Assembly (NCBI GenBank): GCA_002049455.2 | Contig: KV919077.1 | Span: 1 to 64,000 of the forward strand | Length of the DNA stretch: 64,000 nt | Source: Porphyra umbilicalis | Lineage: Eukaryota; Rhodophyta; Bangiophyceae; Bangiales; Bangiaceae | Direction: 5' to 3' | In this document: positions 1 through 10,407 of the stretch, piece by piece | Layout: the number at the start of each line of letters is the position of its first letter | Position numbering within the stretch: position 1 is the first letter of the stretch | The notes under the pieces: generated by a model | Databases searched by the model: none | Told to the model about the DNA's origin: nothing | The model's input: only the letters and a program-made list of their open reading frames with translations | Made by a program: the position numbers and the translations under genes

Positions 1-725
1 GGCCGCCTCCTCGAGCAGCTCCTGGCTGCCGGCCGACCCCCCCGGGGGCCCCCAGCCGTCGCCCCCCCCGCCCCCCCCCCCCCCCCCCCGGCGCGGCCGC
101 CCAGCCACCCCCGCCGTCTGCCTCGTCGGCGACGCCGCCGGGCCCGTCTGCCGCCAGCGCGGCCGCAACGGCGCGGCGGTGGATGACGTCGGCGACGCCC
201 GGCACGGTGAGGGCGGGGGAACTCCGGCCGGGCGCCCGCGGCGGGAGGGGGGGGGGGGGGGGACCGCCCCCGCCGACGCGGCGCGCCGGCGGCGGCCGCG
301 GGGGAGGGGGACGGCGGCGGGGATGGGGGCGACTGCCGGCCGCCGCCGCCGCTGCCGCCGCCGTTGGTGGCGGACGGTGGGGGGGGCGGCGGCCGCCCGC
401 GGGGGTGCCCCCGGTCGGCGGGCGCCCGCCCCCGGCCGGCGGCGGGCAGCAGCGCCTCGGCGCCGACAATGGGGATGTCCCCACCGCCGCCCACGTCGAG
501 GTCGCGCGTCGACGAGCCGGCGCTGCCGCCGCCGCTGGCGGACGAGCCCCCCCCCCCCCGACACCCACAGCGGCCGGTCATCAAAGGCGGCGGCGGGCGC
601 GCCCGACCCCGCCGACGAGCCGCGGGCGGCCACGACCGCGTCGGGGTAGACGAGCGCCTTGCGCGTCGCGCGGGCGGCGCGGGTGGCGAGGGAGGAGCGG
701 AGCTTCTCCGTCGACCGTTTAAACA
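1..725 (-). CDS. partial gene, Gly/Ala/Ser-rich protein, runs off the left edge
   Basis: The start ATG is the complement of 723-725 and is preceded by GCCACC, a good eukaryotic start context. The first residues read MFKRSTEKLRSSLATRAARA, then a stretch containing ALVYPDAVVAARG. Beyond a run of 13 C (547-559) the protein-like frame changes by one base and gives RDLDVGGGGDIPIVGAEALL, and nearer the edge GVADVIHRRAVAAALAADG and SAGSQELLEEA. These non-repetitive stretches are what make me call it coding; the rest is Gly, Pro and Ala low complexity. No domain is recognised and the C-terminus lies outside the window. The frame change falls in a mononucleotide run, so miscounted bases are the simplest explanation. 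Confidence 0.5.
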
Positions 726-2325
726 TGGTGGCTAGAGGGGTGGGGGGGGGGGGGAACAACAACCACAGGGGAGGGCGGAAGAAGGAGCGGGGCGCCGGGG
801 GGGGCGGGTGGAGACCGCAGAAAAAAACAGAAAAAAAAAAAAAAAAAAAAAAAAGGAGTAGCGAGCAGGACCCACAGGCGGGCGGGCGGCAGGGCGGGCG
901 GCGCAACCGGGCCAGCGCCCGCCGCGGCCCGGCGCGAGGTGGACGCCCGGGGGAAGCAACGGTAAGCAGCCGGTGAGGGGGGTGGCTCGACGCGGCGCAC
1001 ACGGCCGAGCCGGGCGCCGCGCCCCGCGAGGTGCGTGACCGCGCGGCGCGGGCGCCGTGGCGCGGCGCGGCGCGCGTGCCCCGCCCGCGGCGCAGAGGCC
1101 GCGGCAGCGCCGCCGTGCGGGGGCGGGTGCGTCCGGCCCGGGCGCAGTGTTTTGTTGCACGGGCGTTGCCACGGCCGGCCGTGGCCAAAAACACTGCGTG
1201 CCACGCTGCTGCGCCCGTGGCACGGCGCGCCGTGCCGCGGCCTCGGTGGCAGCAGAGCGCTCTGCTGCTGGGCTCGAGCCCGTGGTTTGCCAGTTTTGCG
1301 CAACTGGGCCCAGAACTGGGAACAAGGAAGTACATAAAATAGTACTTGTGGAAATTCTGCCCAGTTAGTTGTCGTCGGTTTCTAGCAAATACTTCAAGTC
1401 GTGTCAGCGTACCGTTTAATGGCAACCAGACAACGAGCCGCGCAGCCGCCACCGTGTCGTGTGCGGCATCGTCGGCGCGCGCGTGGATCGGCGCCGCGGC
1501 CACGGTGTCGGCGGCGCGGCAGAGCCGCCCCCGCCGCGCCCGGCGCCCGCGGGCGCGCCGACCGCGACTGCGGCGCGGCGCCCCCCCCCCGCCCCGGCCC
1601 CCCACCGCCACCGCCCCCGCGGCGCCCGCGCCGCTGTTGCGGTCCGCCGCCGCGGCGGGGCGCCCCACTGTCGGCGGCGGGGGGGGGGTGGGGGCGCTGG
1701 CGGGCGCCGGATTTTTGGGGGCGCGCGCGCGCCCGACCCGCGCGCCGGCGGGGCGGCCGGGTGGGGGGTTTCCCCCGTGGGGGATGATCGCCGCCCGCCC
1801 ACGCCGGCGCGGTGACGCGGCCGGCGCGCGCCGCGTCGCCGCACCCGCCGCCCCGACGCGGCCGTGTGGGTACAGCGTCGACGGCGGGCGGCGCGCTCCG
1901 CGGCGGGCCGCCGCCGCCGCCGGTCACGGCGGGCCGCGACGCTCGCGCCCGGCCGCCGCGGTCGGTCGGCCGGCGGCCGTGGGCGGGCGGGCGCACGCCT
2001 GCGTCCGCGCTATCGAGGTGGGGTGGGCCGCGCCTCGGTCGGGGCGCCCTCGGTGGGGACATGGGGATGCGGGGTGTGGGCGGCGGGGGGGTTTGACGCA
2101 GCGCCCTGGCGCTGGCGCCCCCCCACCCGCCGCGGCCGTCCCTCCTTTTTGCGGGCAAGGGTGGGGGCGTGCGCGCGGCGACGGCCGCAGAGGGGCCGCC
2201 GCCGTCGCCGTCGGTCACGGCAGAGGAGGGTGGCTGCCCATAGGCGACGCTTGGTTCCGCAAGGCGCGGGTGGGCGTCGTCCCTGCAGCGGCGGCAGCGC
2301 CCCCCCCGTCGTGGCGGCGGCGACC
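726..2325. other. intergenic region between divergent genes
   Basis: This GC-rich stretch separates the leftward gene (start 725) from the rightward membrane-protein gene (start 2326). It has a T-rich tract on the minus strand near 828-854, which could be a 5' leader or an intron pyrimidine tract of the left gene, and a palindrome cluster at 1143-1316. Many long frames are open here only because the DNA is almost free of A and T. Their translations are Arg/Pro/Ala runs without domains, and I do not call them. Confidence 0.5.
1143..1316. repeat. cluster of perfect palindromes
   Basis: Perfect inverted repeats without spacers lie at 1168-1185 (18 bp), 1219-1236 (18 bp), 1249-1268 (20 bp), 1270-1281 (12 bp) and 1304-1313 (10 bp). 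The first is enclosed by an outer near-perfect pair, CGCAGTGTTTT at 1143 and AAAACACTGCG ending at 1198. Just downstream an AT-rich island, TACATAAAATAGTA at 1331-1344, sits between AAGTAC and GTACTT and could be a TATA-type core promoter for the rightward gene. That role is inference; the palindromes are directly visible. Confidence 0.75.
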
Positions 2326-4127
2326 ATGGGGTCGCCCGCGCCCGGTGCGGCGCGCGCCGCGGCCGCGTGGACGGCGGCGTCCCCCCGCCTGTGGTACCCC
2401 CCGCTGGCGGTGGCCACCGCCGCCCCGCACCACCGCGGCGTGGCGCTCTTCCTCGGCCTTCCGGGCGGCGACGCGGCGGGCGTGCGGTCGGGCGGCGCGT
2501 GGTCCGCCGCCCAAGTCGCTGCCGTCGGCGTGTGGGGCGCCGTCGCCGCCGCCGCCGCCGCCGCCATTGTCGGCACCGTCCTTATCCGTGCGTGCGTGGC
2601 GCCCGCCGCTGCAGCGCGGCTGCGGCGGCGCCTCGCGCCTGGCTCCCCCGGCGGCAGCGGCGGCGGCGGGGGGTGGCCTGCGGCGGCGGCGGCGGCGACC
2701 GCCGCCGCCCTCCACGTTGGCGTCACCGTCACCGCCGCCGTGGTCGTTGCCGCCCTCGTCACCGCGCGGCTGGCGGTGGAGGACGACCTCGATTTGATCA
2801 GCGCCGCCTTTCAGGTGCTCGTTGCAGACGCGGGCGCGACCGTCGACGCGGCGGCGTGGGCGCTCGGGCGGGTGGCCACCTTGAACGTCACGGACGGCGG
2901 GGCGCTCGGCGGCGACGCGGCGGTCGTTGTCGGCGCCGCGCAGCGGTACGTGGTGCGCAATTTGCCGCCGCTGCCGCCGCTGCGCGCGGCGCTGCTGCGG
3001 TTGGCCGACCGGGGGGTGTCCCTCAAGCGTCGGGGCGACGTCCTTGCGTCGGCCGCGGCCGTCGGCCTCGCCGCCGCCGTCGGCGTCTACGTTGCCGCCC
3101 CGGCGGTGGCGGCGGCGTACGGGCGCTGGTGCGCGGCGGACGACGGGGGCGCCAAGCGCCCCGCGGCGGCGGTGCGCCCCCGCCGCCGCGCCGCGTCGGT
3201 GGCGGCAGCGGCGGCCTTTTTGGGGGGTGCCCTCGTCGGCGTGGCCGCCGCGTGGCTCCTCGTCGGCGCCGTCGCCGTCGGCGGCCGCTTTGCCGCCAAC
3301 GCGTGCGTGACACTCGGGGAGCACCAGCGGGTGCTGCTCGGCAGCGCGCCCGGCGCGGCGGCCGCCACCAACCCCCTCGTCGCCGCCCACCTCGTGTGTC
3401 CGACCGACGCGGACGGCGTGCGGTACGGGCGCCTCGCGTCGGCGGTTGTGGCGTCGACGCTCGCGTCGGCCGACGCGACGGCGAGCGTGGCGGCGTGGAT
3501 GCACACCCCCGCGGCTGAGGTCGGGGCGGTGCTCCGCGCCCTCGCGTCCCGCGCCGACAACTACCTCGACTGCACCGCGCTGCTCGACGCGGCGGCGGCG
3601 GCCGCGTGGGTGACGTGCGGCGACCAGCCCCGCAGTTTGATCGCGTCCCTGGCGGCCGCGTGGCGCGCCGCCGTCGGCTTGGCGCTGGCGGTGACCGCGC
3701 TGGTGGGGGGGGCGGTCGTGGGGGGGGGGGGGTCGTCGCCGCGCCCGTCTGCGCGGCGGCGGCGGCGGTGGCGGTGGGGGAGGGGGGGGTCCCGCCCGTG
3801 CCGCCGGCGGCGGTCAAGGCGGCGGCGGCGGCGGGGGGGTGGGAGGGGGAACTGCCGCCGCCGGTGGCGGCGGGGATGCCCGACGCGGTGGCGGCCGACG
3901 TGGAGGCGGCGGACGGAGGATTGCCCGTCGACACGTGGGGCGCCGCCGTGGGCGGCGGGGGGGTGGGGGCGGCCGCGGGCGGCCGCCGCGGCTCCCGCGA
4001 CTGGCGGGCCGAGGCGGTCGCCGCCCCCGCCTCGGGCGGCGACGCCAGCGACGGCGAGTCGGTGGCGACCGACGCGCGGAGCGACGGCACCACCGCCACC
4101 ACCACCCCCGCCGCCGTGCCCGCCTGA
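2326..4127 (+). CDS. five-pass membrane protein, prominin/Tweety-like topology
   Basis: The start is the ATG in GCGACCATGG; the same frame upstream is not protein-like. Hydrophobic segments lie at about residues 62-88, 126-148, 239-265, 291-318 and 438-466. Arg-rich stretches follow segment 1 and lie between segments 3 and 4, so the positive-inside rule puts the N-terminus outside, with two large outer loops of about 90 and 120 residues. Loop 1 has one N-glycosylation site (NVT, about residue 187). Loop 2 has four cysteines (about 327, 358, 416, 431). The tail of roughly 135 residues ends in a Ser/Thr/Asp-rich stretch with SDGESVATDARSDG. This layout matches prominins and Tweety channels in outline, but I see no signature motif, so homology is not shown. 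Near codon 466 a run of 13 G (3720-3732) changes the frame by one base. The gene is convergent with the zinc-finger gene. Confidence 0.7.
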
Positions 4128-4474
4128 CCGCGTCGCCGGCGGCGCGCGCGGCAAGCGCGCCCGCGCGTCGTGCAATGACGCGCCGTGGAGGGGGGCCTAC
4201 GGGGATGGGCGCGCAAAAAAAGCAAACAAGGGAAAAAAAAAAAAAAGGAAAAGCCTGTCTCGGGCCCACGAACGCCTCGACCGAAAACCGGGGGAACACA
4301 CGGGCGACCCGCCCCGGAAATATACAAGCCTCTACCGGCGCGCATGCTCCCTCCCGTGGCGGCACCGCCGGCACAGCCCCGCCCGTTCCGTCCCGGCAGC
4401 GCGGTGCTGCGCGGGGGCGGCGTCGGCCGCCAAAACCCCCCGCGCCCAGCGGTGCGCCTCAAAAAAAAAAAAAC
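4128..4474. other. shared 3' region between convergent genes
   Basis: The two neighbouring genes end here, one on each strand. The stretch holds A runs at about 4216-4255 and a 13-base A run at 4461-4473, the latter being a T run in the transcript of the leftward gene. No open frame with protein-like content is seen. Confidence 0.6.
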
Positions 4475-7400
4475 TCAGCGATCCACGGCCGCGCGCCGCG
4501 CCGCCGCCCCCTCACGTGCCGCGCGGCGGCGACGGCGTCGGGCGGCCGCGCGGGGCGCCCCTCCCCCCCGGGGCGCGGGGGGCTCTGCCGACCCGCTCCG
4601 ACCGCGCGGGGGCGGCGTCGGCGACGCGCGGGGGGGCGCCGCCCCCGCGCGTCCCCCCCCCCCCGCGGCCGACGCGCGGGGCGCCGCCCCGCCGCCCGCC
4701 CGCGACGCGTCGTCGACGCCGCTGCGGCCGCTGCCGCCGCCGCTGCTGCCGGCGGCGCCCCCCCCCCGGCCCGCCGACGGCGGGCGCGCCGCGCCCGCCG
4801 GCGCCCGCGCGGCGGGCGACGAGGGCGGCGAGGAGGAGGCGGTCGTTGCCGGCGACGCGGGCGCAATCGACGGCACGGGGCCCGTGGGGAAGCCCGGCGG
4901 CGGGAGGCCCCCCGCCCCCGCACCCGCCCCCGCACCCGCAGGCGCGGGGAGCTTGCGGCCGCCGGCGGCCGGGAGCCCCCCCGTCAGGGCGGCGAGCGCG
5001 CGCGCGCCCGGCTCGGCGCGGCCGACGTAGCGGCTGCCGGCGGCGCCGCCGGCGGCGCCGCCGCCCGGCGCGCCCTCCTTGGACCGCGGTCGCCGCGGGG
5101 GGGCGACGTCCACCCCCCGGGGGCCGCCGCCGCCGCCGCCGCCGCCGCCGTCGCCGCCGCCGCCACTGGCGGCGCCGCCTGGCGCCGCAGAGGCGACGGC
5201 GGCCGCCGCGCCCGCCGCCGCGGGCGCGCCCTCGGCCGCCGGCATCAGCGGCGTGGCCGCCGACGCGAGCGGCGGCGACTGCCGGTGCACGCGCTCCACG
5301 TGGCGCATCATGTTGGTTTTTTGGGCAAAGCGCTGGTGGCACTTTGGGCACACAAACGCGCGGACGCGGTCGTGGACCGACGCGGTGTGGCGCTTGAGGT
5401 CAAACTTGCGGCCAAACGGGACGCCGCACTGGCCACACTGGAAGGGCTCTGACTGTGCACGGGTATCCAAACGGCCCAGGGAAGAATGGGGGGGGGAGAG
5501 GCGGGAGGGAGAACCAACCCAACCGTCAAGCAAAGAAATGCATGCGGGAAGCGGCAAGCGGGCAAACGGTCAGTATCACGACATGTCAGAGCCAGGGGGG
5601 AACTCTTCGCGGCCGCCGCGCAAACCCCAGAAGCTGCTCGCACGCGCGTCTGAGAGACGCCAAGCTTACCTTGAGATGCACCTGCCGCGTGTGCTCTTGC
5701 AGATCGTACCGCCGCTTAAACGCCTGCGTGCACTGCGTGCAGATGAATTTGCGGCCGCCCGACGCGTCCGTCTCGGTCGCCCCCCCCCCGTGCGCCATCC
5801 GCATGTGGCGCGCCAGCGACGCCCCCGGGGACACCACAATCCCACACTCGGTGCAGCGGCCGGCGGCAGCGGCGGCGGCGAGCGCAGCGCCGCTGCCGCC
5901 GCCGCCGCCGCCGCTGCCCGCCAGGAGGCCGCCGCCAAAGCCCCCCCCCCCGCCATCCTCCCGCCCGCTGACCGACCTTCCTCCCCGCTACCGACGCCCC
6001 TGCCGTGGTGCGAGCCGCCGACGAGCCCCCCGCTGTAGCCCCCACCCGGCGGGGCAAAGCCGCCACGGCGTCCGCGGTCGGCCGAGCCGCCCTCTACGTC
6101 GGACAGGCCGCGGTCGCTCGGCCGCGATGAGGACGTTGTCGGGCCGCCCAGGCCGCTCCGCGCCGGCGAGTAGGGGTGCGCGCCGCCGCCGCCGCCATAG
6201 GCGCTCGCGCCGCCGGCCGGGCCGCCCCCGCGGCTGGCATAGGCGTAGCGGCTGCCGGGTGGCGGCTGCAGCAGCGGCGGCAGGGGGCGGTCGGCGGCGG
6301 CGGCCGCGTCGGCGCCCGCCGGTGCGCCATACGCGGGCGGGTAGACCCGGCCGTACCCCTCCGCCGCGACGAAGGCGGGGGGCGGCAGCGCCGGCAGCGG
6401 GGAGAGGGGGTGGCGGCCCCCCCCGGTGGAAAACCCATACGGAGGGGCCCCCGCGCCGTACGAGCCGGCCGAGCGGGACCACGGCCCCGGCGGGGGGCCA
6501 TACCCGCCCGCCTCAGGTGCCAAGCCGCCGCCACTGCCCGACGGCTCGGGGGCGCTGAGGCGGCGGCGGCCCGTGTGGCGGAGGTGGTCCCGCTCGCTCG
6601 AGTGGAGGTCCTCCTCCCCAGAGTCGCCCCCAGTGCGGCGCGCAAAGTAGGACGCGTCGCGGCCGTAGCGCGACCGGTCGTCGGGGAAGCTGCGGCTGGA
6701 CGGGTCATGGGTGGACGCGGAGGGCTCCTCTGGCCCGCCCATCACAATGTCCCAGTGGCGCTTGCGAGCGGGAGCTACGGTGGGGAGGGGAGGAGGGGAA
6801 GAGCGGATGAAACAACGCAGAGGAACAGCAGTACGACAAACAGTACCAAAGGAAGAGCACAGCCATGCAGCAAAAAAGACGCGATGCAAGCACCTTGGTT
6901 AGTCGCCCGCCTTTGGTCGGTTACACCACGCCACGGCCAGTGGCGGCAGCATGACGAGCCACCACCGACACAACGCCCGCACGTGCACCTCGTCACTGTC
7001 ACGCTCCACGTCTCTCAACGGCGCAATGTGCAGTCCCACCAACGTACCTGGCAGACCTGGCAAACCCGGCGCTTCCCCCCCTCCCCTCTCCTGCCGCGCG
7101 TCGGGCGGCGTGGCCGACCGCCACCGCGGCGCGCCGCCGCGAGACGCCGAGCCGGACGCGCCATCCCCCCCCCCCGTCGACGCCCACGCGTCGTCTGGGT
7201 AGCGGCGCTCCCACCCCCCCCCCGGCGGCGGCGGGTACCCCCCCCCCCCCCCCCCGCCTCGTCACCGCCGCCGCGGGCGGTCGGGGGCGCCGAAAAGACG
7301 ACGCCACCGGCGTCGCCGCCGCCGCCCCGCCGCGCCGTTGCCGTTGCCGGCGGCGGGTAGGCGCCCGCGTCGGCGGCGGCGCGCCACGCGTCGCCGCCGC

Positions 7401-8465
7401 CCACGTTGCGGGCCGCGTCATAGTCGCCGCCGCCCCCCCCGCCCAGCCGCCACCCCGGTCAGACGCCGGGCGCGGAGCGTAGCGGTCGCGGTCGGGGTCT
7501 TCAGGGCCCCAGCGGGGGGGCGGACGCTCCCCGCCCGACGCCCGCCCATAGGCCGCCCGCCGTCCGCCATCCCGCTCCCGCGGCGGGGAGGCCGAGGCGC
7601 CCCGCGGCACGCGGAGCGGGGGAATGCCGCCGCCCGCCCCGCGGTCGGCCGACGGCTCCCGCCGCCGCCGCCCGCCGTCGGCGGCGGCGGCGGCGGCGGC
7701 GGCGGCAAAGCGGCGCCCGTCGCTCCCGTCGGCGGCGGCTCGCCGCGGCAGGGGGGGGGACACCCGCTCGAGCACCCGCCACGCAACGGCGCCGCCGTCG
7801 AGGCGGGCGGGCGCGCCGCCGCGGGGCTCGTCGACCGCCGCCGCGCCGGCCCCGGCCGCCACCGCCGCGTCGTCGCCACCGCCGCCGCTGCCGCGGTGGC
7901 CGCGGGGCGGCGCAAACGGCGGCGGTGTCGGTCCCGGTGCGGCAGCCTCCCGCCGGCCGCCCGCGCCCCCGTCGTCGGTCGGGGAGTCGGGTCGGAGGCC
8001 CGGGTGGCGGTGCGGCAGCCGCTCCCGGCGGGGCGGCGGGCGGCCGACGGGCGAGCCGCTCCCCGCGTCACTGTCGTGGCGGCCGGCGCCCGTCGACGGC
8101 ACCATGGCGGGCGGCGGCCGCTCTTCCGCCTCGTCGGCAACGCCGCCGACCGCCGATAGCCGCGGCAGCTCCGTCCCGGGCGGCGGCGGGCGGGCGAGTC
8201 TCGCCGTCGGCGGGTGGCGGCCGCCGCCAGCGTCCCCGCGGTCCCGAAAAATGACGGGCAGTGCCGGTCCACCGCCGCCACCGTCGCCGCCCGCCGCCCC
8301 CGCGTCGGCCAGTGATGAAGGCAACGGGTCGGTCCGCGTCGCCGGCGGCGACGGCGGCGGTCGCGGCGGCGGCGGCGGCGGCGGCACCGGCACTGGGGAG
8401 CGCGCACGTATCGGGGAGCGCCCCCCCCCCCGGCGCCCGTTAGGCGACGGACGGTCGTCGCTCAT
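4475..8465 (-). CDS. four-finger C2H2 zinc-finger protein, three exons
   Basis: Exon 1 runs 8465-7048, exon 2 6774-5670 and exon 3 5452-4475. Intron 1 (273 bp) has donor CAG|GTACGT and a long pyrimidine tract before GTAG. Intron 2 (217 bp) has donor AAG|GTAAGC and acceptor TGCACAG. Both keep the frame. The first two thirds are Gly/Pro/Ser/Arg low complexity, beginning MSDDRPSPNGRRGGG. The four fingers lie late: CTECGIVVSPG...H...H and FICTQCTQAFKRR...H...H in exon 2, FQCGQCGVPFGRK...H...H and FVCPKCHQRFAQK...H...H in exon 3. Intron 2 falls exactly in the linker between fingers 2 and 3. An Ala/Gly-rich tail of about 260 residues follows. It is probably a nuclear DNA-binding regulator. One-base frame changes are needed at runs of 11 C (5941-5951), 18 C (7238-7255) and 8 C (7433-7440). 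An in-frame upstream start at 8807 would add a hydrophobic leader and seems unlikely. Confidence 0.75.
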
Positions 8466-8563
8466 CGTTGGGGTGCCCGGTCCGCCACCCACGAGCCGTG
8501 CGCGACATACGCGCATCGGCGACCGCGGCGGGGAGGTGCGTCGGCGGGCGCCACCGGCGGCGC

Positions 8564-8597
<34 letters not shown>

Positions 8598-10353
8598 GGC
8601 GGGGGGGAGGCTCGCGGACCGCCGATCCTCCCCCGGCGGACCGCAACCAGGCGCCACCGCCACGCCCACCCCGTGCCGGCGGGCGGCGGCGGGTGACAGG
8701 CGCAGGGTGCGGCGAGCGCCAAGGCGGACGGAGAACAAGGCCGCAAAAAAGACCACCGCGGGCGTTGACAGCGGCGTCGGCATACGGCGGGGGGGGGGGG
8801 CGGCCACCGGGCGGTGGCGGTGGCGGTGGCGGTGGCGACGGTGACAGCGGGGGTGACGTTGGCAGCGTCGCGAGCCCGCCCGCTACGTACGCGGCACGAG
8901 GTCGCCGTGGCTCGGCGGTCGTAGGCCAAACGCGGCGGGACGCCCGCTCGGGGGTGCGCGGCCGTACCGGCGTCCAAGCGCTTCGCGACGTGGCCCCGCG
9001 GCGCGCGCCGCCCGCAGTGCTGGCAGTGACAGTGTGTGCCACGCGCGGCAACGGAAACGGCTGGGCCACCCCCGCCCCGCCGCCGCCACGCCACGCGCGC
9101 CCGCGCCGGCGGCCACGGGTCGTCGACAGTGGGCGGTGGCGGGCGCGAGGCCCATGCAAAAGCCACGAGGCGTCGGCCGCACGCATGCGCGGTCGGGCGC
9201 GCGCCCAACGGCGTTGGACTCCCCCCCCCCCCCCCCCACCCGCCTGCCGTCCCGGCTTGTCCCGCCCCCCCACCCGCCCGCCACGAGCACGCCACAGGGG
9301 CAGGTGTGGCACCCACACGCGGGTGGTGGGCACCCCAACGGGGGGCGTGGCCGCGCCCGTGCCGGCGCGCGCGGCACCCGGCCGCTACGTGCGCGCGCTC
9401 GCCGCTCGCCGCGGGTGGGTGTGGGGGGGGGGGGGACGCCCGCGTGCACGGCGGCGGCGGCGGCGGGGGGTGGTAGCGAGCGCATGACACCCGCAGGGCC
9501 ACGCCGGTGGGGGGCGCGCCGCGGCGGGCGGGGCGGGCGCCCAAAGCGGCCGCCGCGCGGCGGCCGCGCGGCGGTCGATCGACAGGCAGAGGCGGGGGGG
9601 GGGGGTGGTGGCGGGACTCCCGCCGCGGGGGGGCCACGCGAGCAGTGGCAGCGGCACGGCGCTGACGAGCCCACCTGCAACCGCCAACCTCCCGCCCAGC
9701 AGAGGCCATCCGCGCGACAGCTGCCACTGGGGGGGGGGGTCCCTGGCGCGCCCTCCCCGTGTGCTGCCAGGCGCGCACCTGCCCCCCCCGCCGGCGGGTT
9801 GCCCAATGTGGCCTTTTTCACAACGGCGGCGCCCGAGCGGCCACGCACGAGGGTTGCAGCACCAGCCGGCAGACACGGGGGGGGCGGGGCCTCGACCCGC
9901 CTCCGCTTCGGCGTGACGTGCAGCCCCCGCGTTTTCCCTGGGCCCGCTCGCTGTGCCCAACAGCAGCGGGCGGTGGGGCTGTGGCGGGTCGCGCGGCCCA
10001 GCGGGGCCGCATTCGTACCGACGCTGCGCGCCCGCCAATTTCGCTTCGCGGCTGGGGCCGTGTAGGGGGAGGGAGGAGGCGGACTGGGAGGCGGCACCCG
10101 GGCCCTGTCGTGGCGCTACATATGGCGTGCGTGTGCGGAGCGCTGCAGAGGGGCCACCGCGCACGCTCCTTGGCGGCGCCCCCCGTCGCCGCGCCAGCGT
10201 GCCGACGCCCAACAGGCGCCCACCACGTCGCGGTGAGGGTGCGCCTCCGCGTCCGACCAATGGGAGGCCGAGGTCGGGGCCCGGTGGCCCGTGCACGACC
10301 GCGTTTGCGCAAGCGGGGCCCCAGAAAAGAGCCGGCTTCAGAAATCCGCGCGA
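8466..10353. other. GC-rich stretch, no supported gene
   Basis: Frames of 100 to 430 codons are open on both strands, but their translations are shifting Arg, Pro, Ala and Gly runs without a stable protein-like core. The 5' leader and promoter of the zinc-finger gene must lie at the left of this stretch. A GGT repeat lies at about 8811-8833. Confidence 0.5.
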
Positions 10354-10407
10354 TTCATCGGTCGCTTGTCCAAATTGGGAGAGGTTCACCGGTCGATTGT
10401 CCAAATT
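10354..10407 (+). repeat. two-copy 31-bp tandem repeat
   Basis: Two direct copies of a 23-bp core (10354-10376 and 10385-10407), TTCAYCGGTCGMTTGTCCAA followed by ATT, are set 31 bp apart and differ at two positions. A possible paired binding site or simple duplication; no function assigned. Confidence 0.55.

Noticed and set aside
1864-5397. 1177-codon plus-strand frame
   Set aside because: Only its middle (2326 to about 3730) is protein-like. Before that it is Arg/Ala runs, and after the G run the true frame is another one.
8466-8807. Upstream in-frame extension of the zinc-finger gene with a hydrophobic leader
   Set aside because: A secretory leader on a C2H2 protein is implausible; the ATG at 8465 starts a better-looking protein.
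8466-10097. Several frames of 300-440 codons on both strands
   Set aside because: Extreme GC removes stops. Translations are Arg/Pro/Ala mixtures with no stable segment in any one frame.
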